Below, in pieces: positions 1 through 9,303 of a DNA stretch of 64,000 nt. This stretch comes from Diplolepis rosae (taxonomy: Eukaryota; Arthropoda; Insecta; Hymenoptera; Diplolepididae), in assembly GCA_030998225.1 (NCBI GenBank), contig JAPYXD010000755.1:124001-188000 (forward strand). Direction: 5' to 3'. The notes below the pieces were generated by a model that was not told where the DNA came from, did not search any database, and saw only the letters and a list, made by a program, of their open reading frames with translations. Position 1 is the stretch's first letter; the number at the start of each line of letters is the position of its first letter. The position numbers and the translations under genes are program-made.

Positions 1-2445
1 ATTCTATTTTCTGACAATATATAACTCTTTAATTCTTCCTTGCCTATACTATACCTTAGGTAATAAATTACAAATATTAAGATGTCACAAAAGCACAATA
101 TCAATCAGATAAATAAATAATACAATATATGATCTGAAAATGAAAGAGTTTAAAAATCGTTTGAACTCAAAATTTTTTTAATTTTCAAAGGCTTTCTTAA
201 GGCTATAAGTTCTTTTTAAAAGTGATTAATTAAAAGCTCACAAGAAAATCATAAATGGATAAATTAAAATAATGAGGTATTGAACAATATTTCCAATTTC
301 AAATTGAATAAGTTGGGAATATTTCATTAAAAAGATCTAAAAAAAATTATAATGGTTTCTCTTTACAAAATTTTTTATTTTAAACAATTCCAATTGTAAA
401 ATTTTCTCGAATTTTAAGCGTTTTTAAACTAAATTTATATAATTTAAAGTAATTTTATTTATTTATCGAAAAAATTGAAATGGTCTTCGGACTTTAAAAA
501 ACTAGAGAATTTATTCATGAAAATCATTTCAAATTGCAATTAATGAAATATTTCAAATGAAACAATTATTTTTTGTGCCGTCTTTTGAGGATATTGTTAG
601 AATTTCCTTTTCTAACAATTTTACTGGGAATTCTTACATAAATCAGGATCACCTTTGGTAAGTACGCTTTATTTCACTCTCTAAGCCAAATAAGTGCAGT
701 CAGAAAAAAGATTTGATTGAATCAAAGAAAATGATTTGTTTGGACGACTTTTTTTGTTTTTAAGAAATGATTTGTTTAAATGAAATAAAATTTGTTTAAT
801 TCAAACAAAATATCTTTGAACGAAATAAATATTTGTTTGAATCAAATTAATTTTTCTTCAAAACAAAGAAATTAATTCAATGATATATGGTCAAAGATAT
901 AAATGGTTTGATTGAAGGCAGAAATTTATTTGATTCGAACAAATATTTATTTGGTCCAAAGATATTTTGTTTCATTAAGGTAGTTTTCATCCACGAAAAT
1001 TAGAACTCAGGCAAAAATAGATAAACAATAAAAAAAAATTCTTTAATGGCTGAAACCATTAAAAAAGCATTTTCCAAAACGAAATTTTTATAAAGAAATT
1101 GCTGAATTTGATAATAATTTATTCATTTACGACAATTAGAAATGGTTAAGTTGTGGGAAATCTTTTGTCTGAAAAAATGATTTATGATTTATCAAAATCG
1201 CATAATTTTTTAAAAATTTGTAAGAAGCAATAAGAAAAAAAGTTGGGTCAAAAATAAAATTTATTAATAAAATTATTTTTCTGTATTTTAAATTTTTTTT
1301 ATGGAAAATAATCTTTTCTCTTTCAAAATAATCCTTCAATAATAATATTGCTATTCTTGAAAGCAAATTTATCTATTTTTGCCTGAGATCTAATTTTCGT
1401 GGATGAAAACTACCTTAATGAAACAAAATATCTTTGGACCAAATAAATATTTGTTCGAATCAAATAAATTTCTGTCTTCAATCAAACCATTTATATCTTT
1501 GACCATATATCATTGAATTAATTTCTTTGTTTTGAAGAAAAATTAATTTGATTCAAAAAAATATTTATTTCGTTTAAAGATATTTTGTTTGAATTAAAGA
1601 AATTTTATTTCATTTAAACAAATCATTTCTTTAAATCAAAAAAAGTCGTCCAAACAAATCATTTCTTTAAATCAAAAAAAGTCGTCCAAACAAATCATTT
1701 TCTTTGATTCAATCAAATCTTTTTTCTGAGTGCACTTATTTTGATTTAGAGAGTGAAATAAAGCGTACTTACCAAAGGTGATCCTGATTTATGTAAGAAT
1801 TCCCAGTAAAATTGTTAGAAAAGGAAATTCTAACAATATCCTTAAAAGACGGCACAAAAAATAATTGTTTCATTTGAAATATTTCAGTAATTGCAATTTG
1901 AAATGATTTTCACGAATAAATTGTCTAGTTTTTTAAAGTACGAAGACCATTTCAATTTTTTCGATAAATAAATAAAATTACTTTAAATTATATAAATTTA
2001 GTTTAAAAACGCTTGAAAATCCAGGACATTTTACAATTGGATTTTTTTGCAATTAAAATTTTTTTAAAGAGAAACCATTATAATTATTTGTAGATCTTAT
2101 TATTTAAATATTCCCAACTTATTCAATTTAAAATTGGAAATATTGCTAATTGAGCAATTTTCAATACCTCATTATTTTTAATTTGTCCACTTATAATTTT
2201 CTTGTAAGCTTTTAATTAATCACTTTTAAAAAGAACTTATAGTCTTAAAAAAGCTTTTGAAAATTAAACAAAATTTGAGTTTAAACGATTTTAAAACTCT
2301 TTCTTCTCCAGATCATATATTGTATCATTAATTTATCTGATTGATATTGTGCTTTTGTGACATCTTAATATCTGTAATTTATTACCTAAGGTATAGTATA
2401 GGTAAGGAAGAATTAAAGAGTTATATATTGTCAGAAAATAGAATT
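1..2445. repeat. Long foldback (inverted-repeat) element, about 1.05 kb arms
   Basis: Bases 1-1030 are, with few mismatches, the reverse complement of about 1363-2445. The loop at 1031-1362 is unrelated AT-rich DNA. The outer end at base 1 pairs with the end at 2445, so the left arm may begin before the window. The right arm carries a tandem duplication near 1618-1690 of a 35 bp unit ending in tcgtccaaac that the left arm has once. No transposase is visible; the short reading frame in the loop is not convincing. It is a non-autonomous foldback or long-TIR MITE of unknown superfamily. Confidence 0.9.
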
Positions 2446-2688
2446 ATAAGAAAGGTAATTATGACAGAATCTATTAATTAAAAACGATTATTATTTTAAA
2501 AATTGACATAAAAATACAATTAATTAACAATCTGAATTTACAATATTCAAAATCAATTGAGTGAAATCAATGAAAGTTAAAATATAAAACCGTATAAAAC
2601 TACTTGAATGCAACGTATTAGGTTATGAACCTGACCTCAAATTCTGCATTTAAATCCTACAAACAAGTAGTACCAAATAAATAGTCCT

Positions 2689-2819
2689 TGCACACATTCG
2701 GGAAATTACGAGACTCGCGACATGCTCGCAAGACTGATCGCGCCTTGGCTTCGATCTCCTGCGAGCATTGTCGCTCGTCACACAGTCACCTTCATTGTGT
2801 GCCTAGGCACATAATATAC
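2689..2819 (+). repeat. Dispersed hairpin repeat with internal minisatellite, copy 1 (short form)
   Basis: It begins tgcacacattcggg and ends in the palindrome tgtgcctaggcaca followed by taatatac. Inside are the hairpin halves gcgacatgctcgca and tgcgagcattgtcgc. Copies 2 (56876-57050, reverse) and 3 (58942-59172) share both ends but have a longer central run of a 10-12 bp motif (gcctcgactac-like), which is almost absent here. It is probably a structured non-autonomous element (MITE or SINE-like). Confidence 0.8.
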
Positions 2820-2852
2820 TTTTTTTTTTATTTAAAACACATAATATACTAT

Positions 2853-3070
2853 TTCTCGACAGCGTGCAAAAGAGGCGGGAAGCAGACGACAATTTCGAAT
2901 TTACGAAATGTGTAGTTTAAGAAATAATACTTCTTTTTTCAATATTTTTGAAAAAATCTGCTTGATTTAAATATCTGAAAGGTTCTACGAAATTGTATAA
3001 GGATTTTAACACTTGAAAAATAAACTTTCAGTAAAATTTAATACCAATCAATATTTAGAATTTTAACCAA
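2853..3070. repeat. Left arm part of foldback element 2, split by the 16 kb retroelement
   Basis: 2853-3070 (starting ttctcgac, then the block gtgcaaaagaggcgggaagc) is the reverse complement of about 20395-20607. The arm resumes after the retroelement at 19356, and 19356-19560 pairs with about 20230-20395. The retroelement therefore inserted into the left arm of a pre-existing 1.5 kb foldback, duplicating CCAA. Confidence 0.85.
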
Positions 3071-3832
3071 TGTTACGTCACAAGTACGTAAATACTTACT
3101 TTGATCGAAGATTCCTCGTTTTAAGTTAGGATCGAATGATCCTCTCTTAGGGATGAGGATAAGTCAATGAAAAGTACACAATGATTAGTAAAGTAATACA
3201 AATTGAATTTATTTAAATTAACACTGATATAAACAAGGTTAAAATTTTACAATGATTCAAACAATGGCACAGGGAATAGGTAAAGAATAGAGAGAATTTT
3301 CGGTACCTTTGTTGAGTTGTGAATAGTCCCTTTTTTATGAATGATCCTCACAGGTGTGAGGGAGAGAGAAAGATTCTTCCACTGGTGCGACGAAGACAGC
3401 AATAGGTATCCCACTGGTGTGAGGAAGACAGAAACAAATATCCCACTGGTGTGAGGAGGACAAGAATAGTTATTTCACTCTACACTGACTCTAAGATCCT
3501 TTCAAAGATTGAAAGTACAATCAGAGAATTTACGACACGTTTCTTCGGAAAACTGAACTAAACACGTATCTCACGCTGTGAATCCTTTTAAGATTTTAGA
3601 AATTTCCCGCACTTAATTTTGCTCACAAGACTAGTTTTCCCTTGGCGGCGTGTCCTTTTTATATTATATTTTTTGGTGACGTCACGCGTTGCGCAGTCTC
3701 CCGCTGCGTGTGACGTAGTTATACCTCTCTTTTCAATAGGTGGTTTTCTCTCTCTTTTAGTAATTTCCCCAGATTTCTCTCTAGACCTAGCCTATGCCTA
3801 TAGTACATTCTAATGCGTCGCGGGACGTGACA
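3071..3832 (-). repeat. 3' LTR of the 16 kb element
   Basis: On the minus strand the LTR starts TGTCACGTCCCGCG and ends GACGTAACA, the TG..CA form. It contains a perfect CRE palindrome TGACGTCA (3677-3684), a TATA-like TATAAAAAGG on the minus strand just downstream of it, and an AATAAA on the minus strand (3208-3213). Three imperfect copies of a ccactggtgtgagg motif lie at about 3378-3455. Confidence 0.95.
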
Positions 3833-3843
3833 CCTCCCCCCCT
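3833..3843 (-). other. Polypurine tract
   Basis: On the minus strand AGGGGGGGAGG directly precedes the 3' LTR terminus TGTCACG. This is the expected plus-strand DNA primer site of an LTR retroelement. Confidence 0.85.
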
Positions 3844-4252
3844 AGTTCGAGCGCGGGGGTGAAGCATCCGCGATCGAATCTTCGGAAGAAGAATACATTC
3901 GTTAATGTTTTTGAAGATACATTGAATTTCTATTTCTGACGTAATAACCAACATTCATTTCGGGGTCTCTTTTACAATTTGTATTTTTTGCATTTGACTA
4001 TTTGATTCCAATATCGATTTTTTTTTTTTGATGTCATAAAAATTTATATTATCTAAATATAATAATTTTTTTTTTGTTATAAATAATTACATAGTTTTTT
4101 TTTGAAATAGTATGAACTTAACATAAGGTTACATATGATTTTTTCTTATATAACTAAATACATCAATAATTTTTATTTCATATTCGTAAATTATAAATAT
4201 CATGTAATATAATAATATATAAAACTGTAACGTAATTTCATAATGTAGATTT
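3844..4252 (-). other. Non-coding stretch between last accessory gene and polypurine tract
   Basis: About 400 bases, AT-rich with a G-rich part near 3850. I see no open frame of note. It probably serves as the 3' untranslated region of the accessory mRNAs. Confidence 0.5.
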
Positions 4253-4701
4253 TTAAGAATTATTTTTATATTTTCTATTACGTAAAGGATTGCGGCAGTT
4301 ATGAGCTAAATGCCCTCTTTGAAAACACCTTTCACAAGAGTTGGTCCATTTTTGTAAGGTTTCTTTACTGATTTCATCAGTTATTTTGAAAATTCTCGTT
4401 TCTGGGATTAAGCTTTTTTTTTCATTTCTTCTAAAAATACATATCTTGTGGAAAGCATTTCCAAGAGTTTAGATGCTGCATTTTGCTTTGCAGACTTTTT
4501 TTGAGGGGCTGGTTCCCCAATACAAGAGAAAGTTATTTTATTTTTAAAGATTTCGCAAGTTGCTTGGAATGGTGGCAGTTCTTGGTGTTTTCCAAGCGAT
4601 TTTACAATATATGAAGGTTCGGAGAAATCATACTCAATGCTTATCTCGTTTAAAACTTGTACAGCAGTGCCTTTCGATAGGTCTCTTGTCTGCAAGGCCA
4701 T
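4253..4701 (-). CDS. dsRNA-binding-domain protein with C-terminal CCHC knuckle (copy C; frame broken in an A9 run)
   Basis: From the ATG at 4701 a 97-residue frame carries a dsRBD-like fold at about residues 8-85: a short N-terminal helix with VLNEI, a beta region ending TFSCIGEPAPQ, then the diagnostic C-terminal helix KKSAKQNAASKLLEML. The Lys-Lys and the small residues of that helix are the usual RNA-contacting part. The frame stops at 4408, just after a run of nine A (minus strand, 4414-4422). In the neighbouring frame the sequence stays open to 4253 and encodes a perfect CX2CX4HX4C knuckle at 4295-4336. The same dsRBD-then-knuckle order occurs in 8241-8801, so I read this as one gene with slippage or an indel in the A run. 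Inferred role: binding dsRNA, perhaps as an RNAi suppressor. Length is small for a host dsRBD protein and typical of a viral one. Confidence 0.75.
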
Positions 4702-5064
4702 TGTTTTTGATCTGCAAAAGAATTACCTGTTTGAGTTGATGATTGAATTTATTGAAATTCTAAAGTTAGTTAGTTTTTTTTTTGTAATAATTTTGTGTTT
4801 GTTGATATATTCACTTTCCGCGTTTCCTAACTCAAAGAGATATTTCATGCAGAGAAAACAGTGGTCCGTTTTTTAGAATATTTTAATTTATTAAGGTTTG
4901 TCGTTACATTATAGCGGTTAAGGAAGAAGTAGTAGTGTATATGAAATATGATTTTAAACAACGAATAAAAATTAAAAGGGAAAATTTTTTAACAAAAGTT
5001 ACTAATAGATATTGTTTATATTTAGAAAAAAGAATAATAAAAAATATGTTTTGATTTATTATTT

Positions 5065-5496
5065 TTATTCGTCGTTGTTATAAATAATAGTCGATGCTTC
5101 GGAATCGACGTCGTTATACAGTGCTTCTTGTTGGTATAAATGAATTACACGTTCGGCACAAGTTACACATAAATCTGCTCTTTGCCGCATGTAAAAAATT
5201 TGTGTATTGCAAATGGAGCAGTCGAGGCTAGATAGTTTTAATGTACAATATAAGTCTTTAGTAACTATGTGGTCTATTCGGACGGGTAATGTTACTTCGG
5301 TTTCGAAAAAGCTGAGTTCTGTCATCCAACAATCCTCGCAAACAAGTTTTTTTTCGAGAACATTCATGTAAAAATTCTCGACCAGGGTTGTGCAGCAGTA
5401 TTCTGACCATAATTGATTTTCAAAATACGGCTGAACATCCTGCTCGCTTGCTCGAACTTCTTCTGCTTCGATTGTTTCGATTTCTTGGGGCAGCAT
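5065..5496 (-). CDS. Cys-rich zinc-binding accessory protein, paralogue 1
   Basis: 143 residues with ATG at 5496. The N-terminal 30 residues are acidic. Cys pairs lie at 34/35, CEDC 53-56, CSIC 93-96 and CVTC 110-113, with acidic tail VDSEASTIIYNNDE. The last two CxxC pairs are 13 residues apart, exactly as in the upstream neighbour 5636-6043, and both have an Arg-x-Arg/Lys-Arg-Ala-like stretch between the pairs, so the two genes are duplicates. The motifs fit a treble-clef or RING-like zinc module but I do not recognise a family. Being at the 3' end, it is probably expressed from a spliced or internally initiated mRNA. Function unknown; a transcriptional regulator or a ligase-like adaptor are possibilities only. 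Confidence 0.7.
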   Translation of the reverse strand: MLPQEIETIEAEEVRASEQDVQPYFENQLWSEYCCTTLVENFYMNVLEKKLVCEDCWMTELSFFETEVTLPVRIDHIVTKDLYCTLKLSSLDCSICNTQIFYMRQRADLCVTCAERVIHLYQQEALYNDVDSEASTIIYNNDE

Positions 5497-5635
5497 TTTT
5501 CTGTTGGGGAAATTTACAATACTTAAGGAATTTGAAATATTTGTAAAATTTACAATTTTTTAGTATTAAGGATTTTATTAAATTTAACAAAATTTTTCAT
5601 GCGTGATTACATGCGTGGAAGGTAGATATGTATAA

Positions 5636-6043
5636 TCATGCAGGGGTATTTTCTACTAGAACTTCGTTTCCTTGACTAATTTCGAATTTATAATTTAAAT
5701 ATTGTTCGATACATTCTCTACAATCAGCTGCTCTTTTTCGCGGAGTAATTAATAGTTCTTGACAACCGTAACAATTCATATATATGCATTCCAATTTACA
5801 AATGGAATGCCATGATGTAAAAAATTCACAGTTATTTTGAGTTTCCTGATCTAATTTCTCGAAACAGAATTGGCAATATCTTTTTGTGGTTTGGTGATTA
5901 TAATATAAAAACAATGTTGAGGGTTCTAATTCGAAGCAATAACTCTGTAATAAGTGCGCGTATGCTATCGGATAGTCTTGCGGACATACACCGTCTACTG
6001 GTCCAAGATGGTTAACAATAGGTTCACTTGGAGTTGGTATCAT
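5636..6043 (-). CDS. Cys-rich zinc-binding accessory protein, paralogue 2
   Basis: 135 residues with ATG at 6043. Cys at 36, CQFC 57-60, C72, C82, C86, CYGC 91-94 and CREC 108-111; the spacing CxxC-x13-CxxC matches 5065-5496, and the segment between the pairs contains PRKRAAD (RQRAD in the paralogue). There is no signal peptide or membrane segment, so a cytoplasmic or nuclear zinc protein is likely. It lies 139 bases upstream of its paralogue in the same direction, consistent with tandem duplication inside the element. No known family recognised. Confidence 0.7.
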   Translation of the reverse strand: MIPTPSEPIVNHLGPVDGVCPQDYPIAYAHLLQSYCFELEPSTLFLYYNHQTTKRYCQFCFEKLDQETQNNCEFFTSWHSICKLECIYMNCYGCQELLITPRKRAADCRECIEQYLNYKFEISQGNEVLVENTPA

Positions 6044-6379
6044 TTTCTACAAATTGTTAGAATAGATTTATTTTATTAAGGTCTGATAAGGAGAATGAAA
6101 AATAACTTTTTGAATATATTTTCTAATCATGCAAGGTAAAAGATTTTGCTAAAGGTATTTTACTTTCCGTCAGAAAAACAACTTTTATATTACAGTTTGT
6201 TTTTCCTTTAGTAAGAAACATTAAAGACGTGGGTACAAAAACTGTCCTTCTGACGGTATAGGACGTTCATGCACGTGGTTTTGAGAAAGGTAAGGACGGA
6301 ATGTACCTGTATCTGAAAATTTTGTGAATTGACTTTAAGTCTATTAAAGAAAAGGGTGAAAGATGGAATAAAGGAATGG
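6044..6379 (-). other. Intergenic spacer in the accessory region
   Basis: Between the envelope-type gene and the Cys-rich pair. It has a local inverted motif (gtccttctgacgg / ccgtcagaagga context near 6250) and short frames only. I see no supported gene. Confidence 0.4.
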
Positions 6380-7147
6380 TCAAAAGTTAAACGTCAAGTC
6401 GGTCAGTAAAGGTTTTGTCACTGAGCTTAAAGGAGTTTTTTGTATAAGTTCTATACGTGTTGGCGTTTTGTTTATTTTTTTAGATATTTTTTGAATTTTC
6501 AATAGTAATAATCCTAAAATTGTAATCATAAGTAAAGTGATAAAGATTAGTGCTAATGTTAATTTATGTGCACTAGAAATAAAAATTGATGGAATGATTT
6601 TTTGAATGTTTGCATATTTTGTAAGGATAAAGACATGGTTTTCGAAGATTGATAATGGCATGTCTTCTTTTTGCTGAAGAAGAAGTAATACCTTTTTTAG
6701 TAAGTGAGGCTCTTGAATGGAAATATTATATAAAAATGGTGAAATTATAGCAAGGGAAGTAGTTGATTTGCTGACTGGAATTGAATTATTCATTATATTC
6801 AAATGGTTTTGAAGATGGTAATATGGAGTTGATGAATCTAGATTGCAACCTGATTTTGTTTGCAAAATTCCTATTCCTTGGAGTGTGATTATGGTCTTAG
6901 AGTTTTTTCGACATGATAAGAAAATTTGTCGGGGGAAAATTGTTGAGTATAGCCATCCATGATGAAATTGCAATGGTGTTAGAAAGGGATATTCACTAAA
7001 ACTGATGAATATTTTACACTTGTATGGTTGAGAATTTAGAAACATTGATGTTTCACAAATAGGATTGTTATCGATGTTAGATGTTAGTTGGTGGGTGACA
7101 AAATGTTTGGAATCCATTTTGATAACATGCATTGAGGAAATTTTCAT
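6380..7147 (-). CDS. Baculovirus-F/errantivirus-like envelope, C-terminal part
   Basis: A frame with Cys-rich ectodomain segments and a strong membrane anchor near residues 195-216 (LTLALIFITLLMITILGLLLL) followed by a short basic tail (KIQKISKKINK). This is the normal C-terminus of an insect F-like Env (class I fusion protein). Its first about 23 codons (7077-7147) overlap the C-terminus of 7077-8159 in another frame, and both frames look Env-like only on their own side of about 7080. The two are therefore one gene broken by a single-base frame change. The joined protein is not written out here. Role: membrane fusion and cell entry of infectious particles, if intact. Confidence 0.75.
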   Translation of the reverse strand: MKISSMHVIKMDSKHFVTHQLTSNIDNNPICETSMFLNSQPYKCKIFISFSEYPFLTPLQFHHGWLYSTIFPRQIFLSCRKNSKTIITLQGIGILQTKSGCNLDSSTPYYHLQNHLNIMNNSIPVSKSTTSLAIISPFLYNISIQEPHLLKKVLLLLQQKEDMPLSIFENHVFILTKYANIQKIIPSIFISSAHKLTLALIFITLLMITILGLLLLKIQKISKKINKTPTRIELIQKTPLSSVTKPLLTDLTFNF

Positions 7148-8159
7148 TTGTTATAAAGTATGATTGGTTATTTGAAGAAATAGCGAGATAAGAATTTTGA
7201 GGTTTTATGTAAATAGAGGAAATTACGTCAGTATTAAAATCGAGATGTATTGGAATTGGATGTGGTTTAAATAATTGAAATTCTTCAGCAGATGGGATTG
7301 GTATAGTCATAATAAAAATCAAGTACTTATCGAATAAGAAGTATTGTATTTTAGAAAATGGAAGGACCATAGAAAAAAGGGATGTTGAAAGGTGTGGGTC
7401 TTCTTTGTTGGATTTGAAGTCTAAGAAGGTATCAGGAAGTAGCATAGGGTGCCATAAATTAGTTGCGGCATGAGTAATAGCTTCTGTAAGTTGGTCAAGG
7501 AGTAAAAGAAAAGATTGAGAAATTTCATGCAGGTCTTTAAGCCAATTTGCTGCTAATATTCGATATAGGTGAATATTTGGATCTTTTTGAGAATTATGCC
7601 ATTTTTTGTAGGTCATAATGTTGTCAAGTTTTGAAGAAAGATTTGTAACTTTTTGGAAAAATGGATTAGGAAGTAGAAATAAATTTTCTTTGGGCCAGTA
7701 AAGGGAGGTTTCATTTCTCATTCTTAATTCTAAAAGAACTTTTTTTCTCTGTTGCAAGAATGGATCATTAGTGTTAGAAATATTCGTGATATTACGAGCT
7801 TGTCTAGATATAAATGATATTTCTTCAAGAAAATAGTTGATGCGTTGTTCTATAAAATCAAGTTGTGTCTGATGATCGTATAAATTACAATTATTGGCAA
7901 TATTTGAGAGTATGCAATATTCATATAATTTATGTGAGAAATCTATTATTTTGTATTTAAGTACGTCTGGCTGAAAGATATCGATATAAGATATAAAATG
8001 ATATTTTTCAGAAAAAAGACGAACTTTTGAAATTGGTTCAAAATAAATCCCTGAAGAATGAGAAAATTGTGAGTCTATGAAGTATTTTTCTGCTTTGGAG
8101 AAAAGGAGTGGAATTAAAATTAAATACACTCTGGATGCTAGTTGATTAAGGAAATTCAT
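7077..8159 (-). CDS. Baculovirus-F/errantivirus-like envelope, N-terminal part
   Basis: 360 residues with ATG at 8159. A hydrophobic signal sequence covers about residues 5-22, followed by the conserved GIYFEPIS stretch and a Cys pair (C82, C91) typical of the N-terminal subunit of F-like insect retroviral Envs. Several N-linked sites are visible (N121, N124, N152). I do not see a clear multibasic furin site; QQRKK near residues 135-139 is the nearest. It ends in a frame break at about 7080 and continues in 6380-7147. Errantivirus env normally occupies this third-ORF position and is made from a spliced RNA. Confidence 0.75.
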   Translation of the reverse strand: MNFLNQLASRVYLILIPLLFSKAEKYFIDSQFSHSSGIYFEPISKVRLFSEKYHFISYIDIFQPDVLKYKIIDFSHKLYEYCILSNIANNCNLYDHQTQLDFIEQRINYFLEEISFISRQARNITNISNTNDPFLQQRKKVLLELRMRNETSLYWPKENLFLLPNPFFQKVTNLSSKLDNIMTYKKWHNSQKDPNIHLYRILAANWLKDLHEISQSFLLLLDQLTEAITHAATNLWHPMLLPDTFLDFKSNKEDPHLSTSLFSMVLPFSKIQYFLFDKYLIFIMTIPIPSAEEFQLFKPHPIPIHLDFNTDVISSIYIKPQNSYLAISSNNQSYFITNENFLNACYQNGFQTFCHPPTNI

Positions 8160-8240
8160 TAGGCTTCTCGGAAGGCTGAAAAAGAAAAGTAGGATTAATA
8201 TTGGATAAAATAGGATGTTTACATATGGTTGGATTTAGGT

Positions 8241-8801
8241 CTAGAAGTTTTTGGAGAAAAGGGGAAAAAAGTCTACTAAATGTTGAGGAGTTTCTTGGTG
8301 GAACTGGAGGGGAAATTGGGTTGATTTGTCTACCTTAAAAATATTTCGTCTACGGCACTCTTTTGTAGCATGCATTTGAGTGTTACAAAATCTACAGGAA
8401 TTTTCCCAAGGTATTAATTTTGGTCTTGGATCGGTTTGAATACTTTGATTTTTGGTTTTTTGCCTTTTTTTATCATCATTATTATAAAATTTTTCGTCGC
8501 AGAGATCATATGATCTTATTAGTAGTAATAATAATTTTAAAGCTGCTCTATTTTCTGCTAATTCACTAGTAGGGCCGGCTTGTATAACGAAATGTTCATT
8601 TATATTAATTTGTGCGAGAAAAAATGAGTTTGTTTTCGAATTCGGATCAGGATAGACTGTATATTGCGGTAACGGCAGTCCATATTTTATCGTGAAGTTT
8701 CTTAAAATTTCTACATGATTTAAAAATCCCATGGAGTCTGTTCTGTATTTCTTTTTTGGGTAACTTGGTACGTGTGTAGGCTCGTCGTAGTAATGCTCCA
8801 T
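8241..8801 (-). CDS. dsRBD + CCHC zinc-knuckle protein (copy B, intact)
   Basis: 186 residues with ATG at 8801. Residues 25-93 read as a dsRBD: first helix with EILRNFTIKYGLPLPQYTV (the LPLPxY turn is a hallmark), a beta hairpin with FFLAQININ, then the last helix SELAENRAALKLLLLL. A basic Lys-rich linker (110-118) leads to a CX2CX4HX4C knuckle at C136, C139, H144, C149. Both modules bind nucleic acid. Virus dsRBD proteins of this size commonly sequester dsRNA from Dicer; that role here is inference. It lies between the two envelope genes, 37 bases after dsRBD copy A and 81 before the F-like Env. It is the only one of the three copies with an uninterrupted two-domain frame. Confidence 0.8.
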   Translation of the reverse strand: MEHYYDEPTHVPSYPKKKYRTDSMGFLNHVEILRNFTIKYGLPLPQYTVYPDPNSKTNSFFLAQININEHFVIQAGPTSELAENRAALKLLLLLIRSYDLCDEKFYNNDDKKRQKTKNQSIQTDPRPKLIPWENSCRFCNTQMHATKECRRRNIFKVDKSTQFPLQFHQETPQHLVDFFPLFSKNF

Positions 8802-8838
8802 TGCAGTTGATTTCCTGAATCGGTATGGAATGTTTATA

Positions 8839-9303
8839 TTAGAATTTATTGTACTGGTTGGGAGGTCTATATCCGCATTTAAAACATTTTTTAAAGCTTT
8901 TCGTAGAGAAAGATGATGCAGTATGATTATTATTTGTTTTCATTTTATATGAATTTGTATTTTTATCACGATTGTTATTTGAAGTAATAGGTTTTGTTAT
9001 TTGGCTACTCGTTGAAGGTTTTGGATCGTTTATAGATGATTCTTGAATTGTTACATGCAAATGTTCTAGTGAGTTTATCAAACGTAGTTCACATTTCTCG
9101 TCTTTATGCGAAAGAGAATTAATAACTTTTATGGCAGCAAAATCCTTAGCTGTTTTTATTGAGTTTGCTATTCCTATTTGTTTAATGTTATTAATGAAAC
9201 AAATTGCTATGTATGTTGAGTCTTTTGATGAGGTTTTTATTCGTAATACTGTATATTTTGGATACTCAAATTTATTTCCAGGTTGCTTTTGTGAGAGGTT
9301 TAA
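8839..9303 (-). CDS. dsRBD protein (copy A) without own ATG; knuckle truncated
   Basis: The frame is open from 9303 to the stop at 8839 (154 codons). Near its start is a third dsRBD-like segment: PKYTVLR, a hairpin with STYIAICFINN, then helix KTAKDFAAIKVINSL. A Ser/Thr/Asn-rich linker follows and it ends with CFKCG, the first half of a CCHC knuckle, then stops, so the second half of the knuckle is lost. No ATG precedes the dsRBD; the start of the frame overlaps the last 32 bases of the glycoprotein frame 9272-10603. Expression would need splicing, frameshifting or a non-AUG start, or this copy is decaying. Domain call is firm in pattern, uncertain in expression. Confidence 0.6.
   Translation of the reverse strand, partial: LNLSQKQPGNKFEYPKYTVLRIKTSSKDSTYIAICFINNIKQIGIANSIKTAKDFAAIKVINSLSHKDEKCELRLINSLEHLHVTIQESSINDPKPSTSSQITKPITSNNNRDKNTNSYKMKTNNNHTASSFSTKSFKKCFKCGYRPPNQYNKF

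Noticed and set aside
3619..3813. Small protein in both LTR copies (also 19142-19336)
   Set aside because: It starts at TTG, lies antisense to the element within the LTR over the TATA/CRE region, and has no domain.
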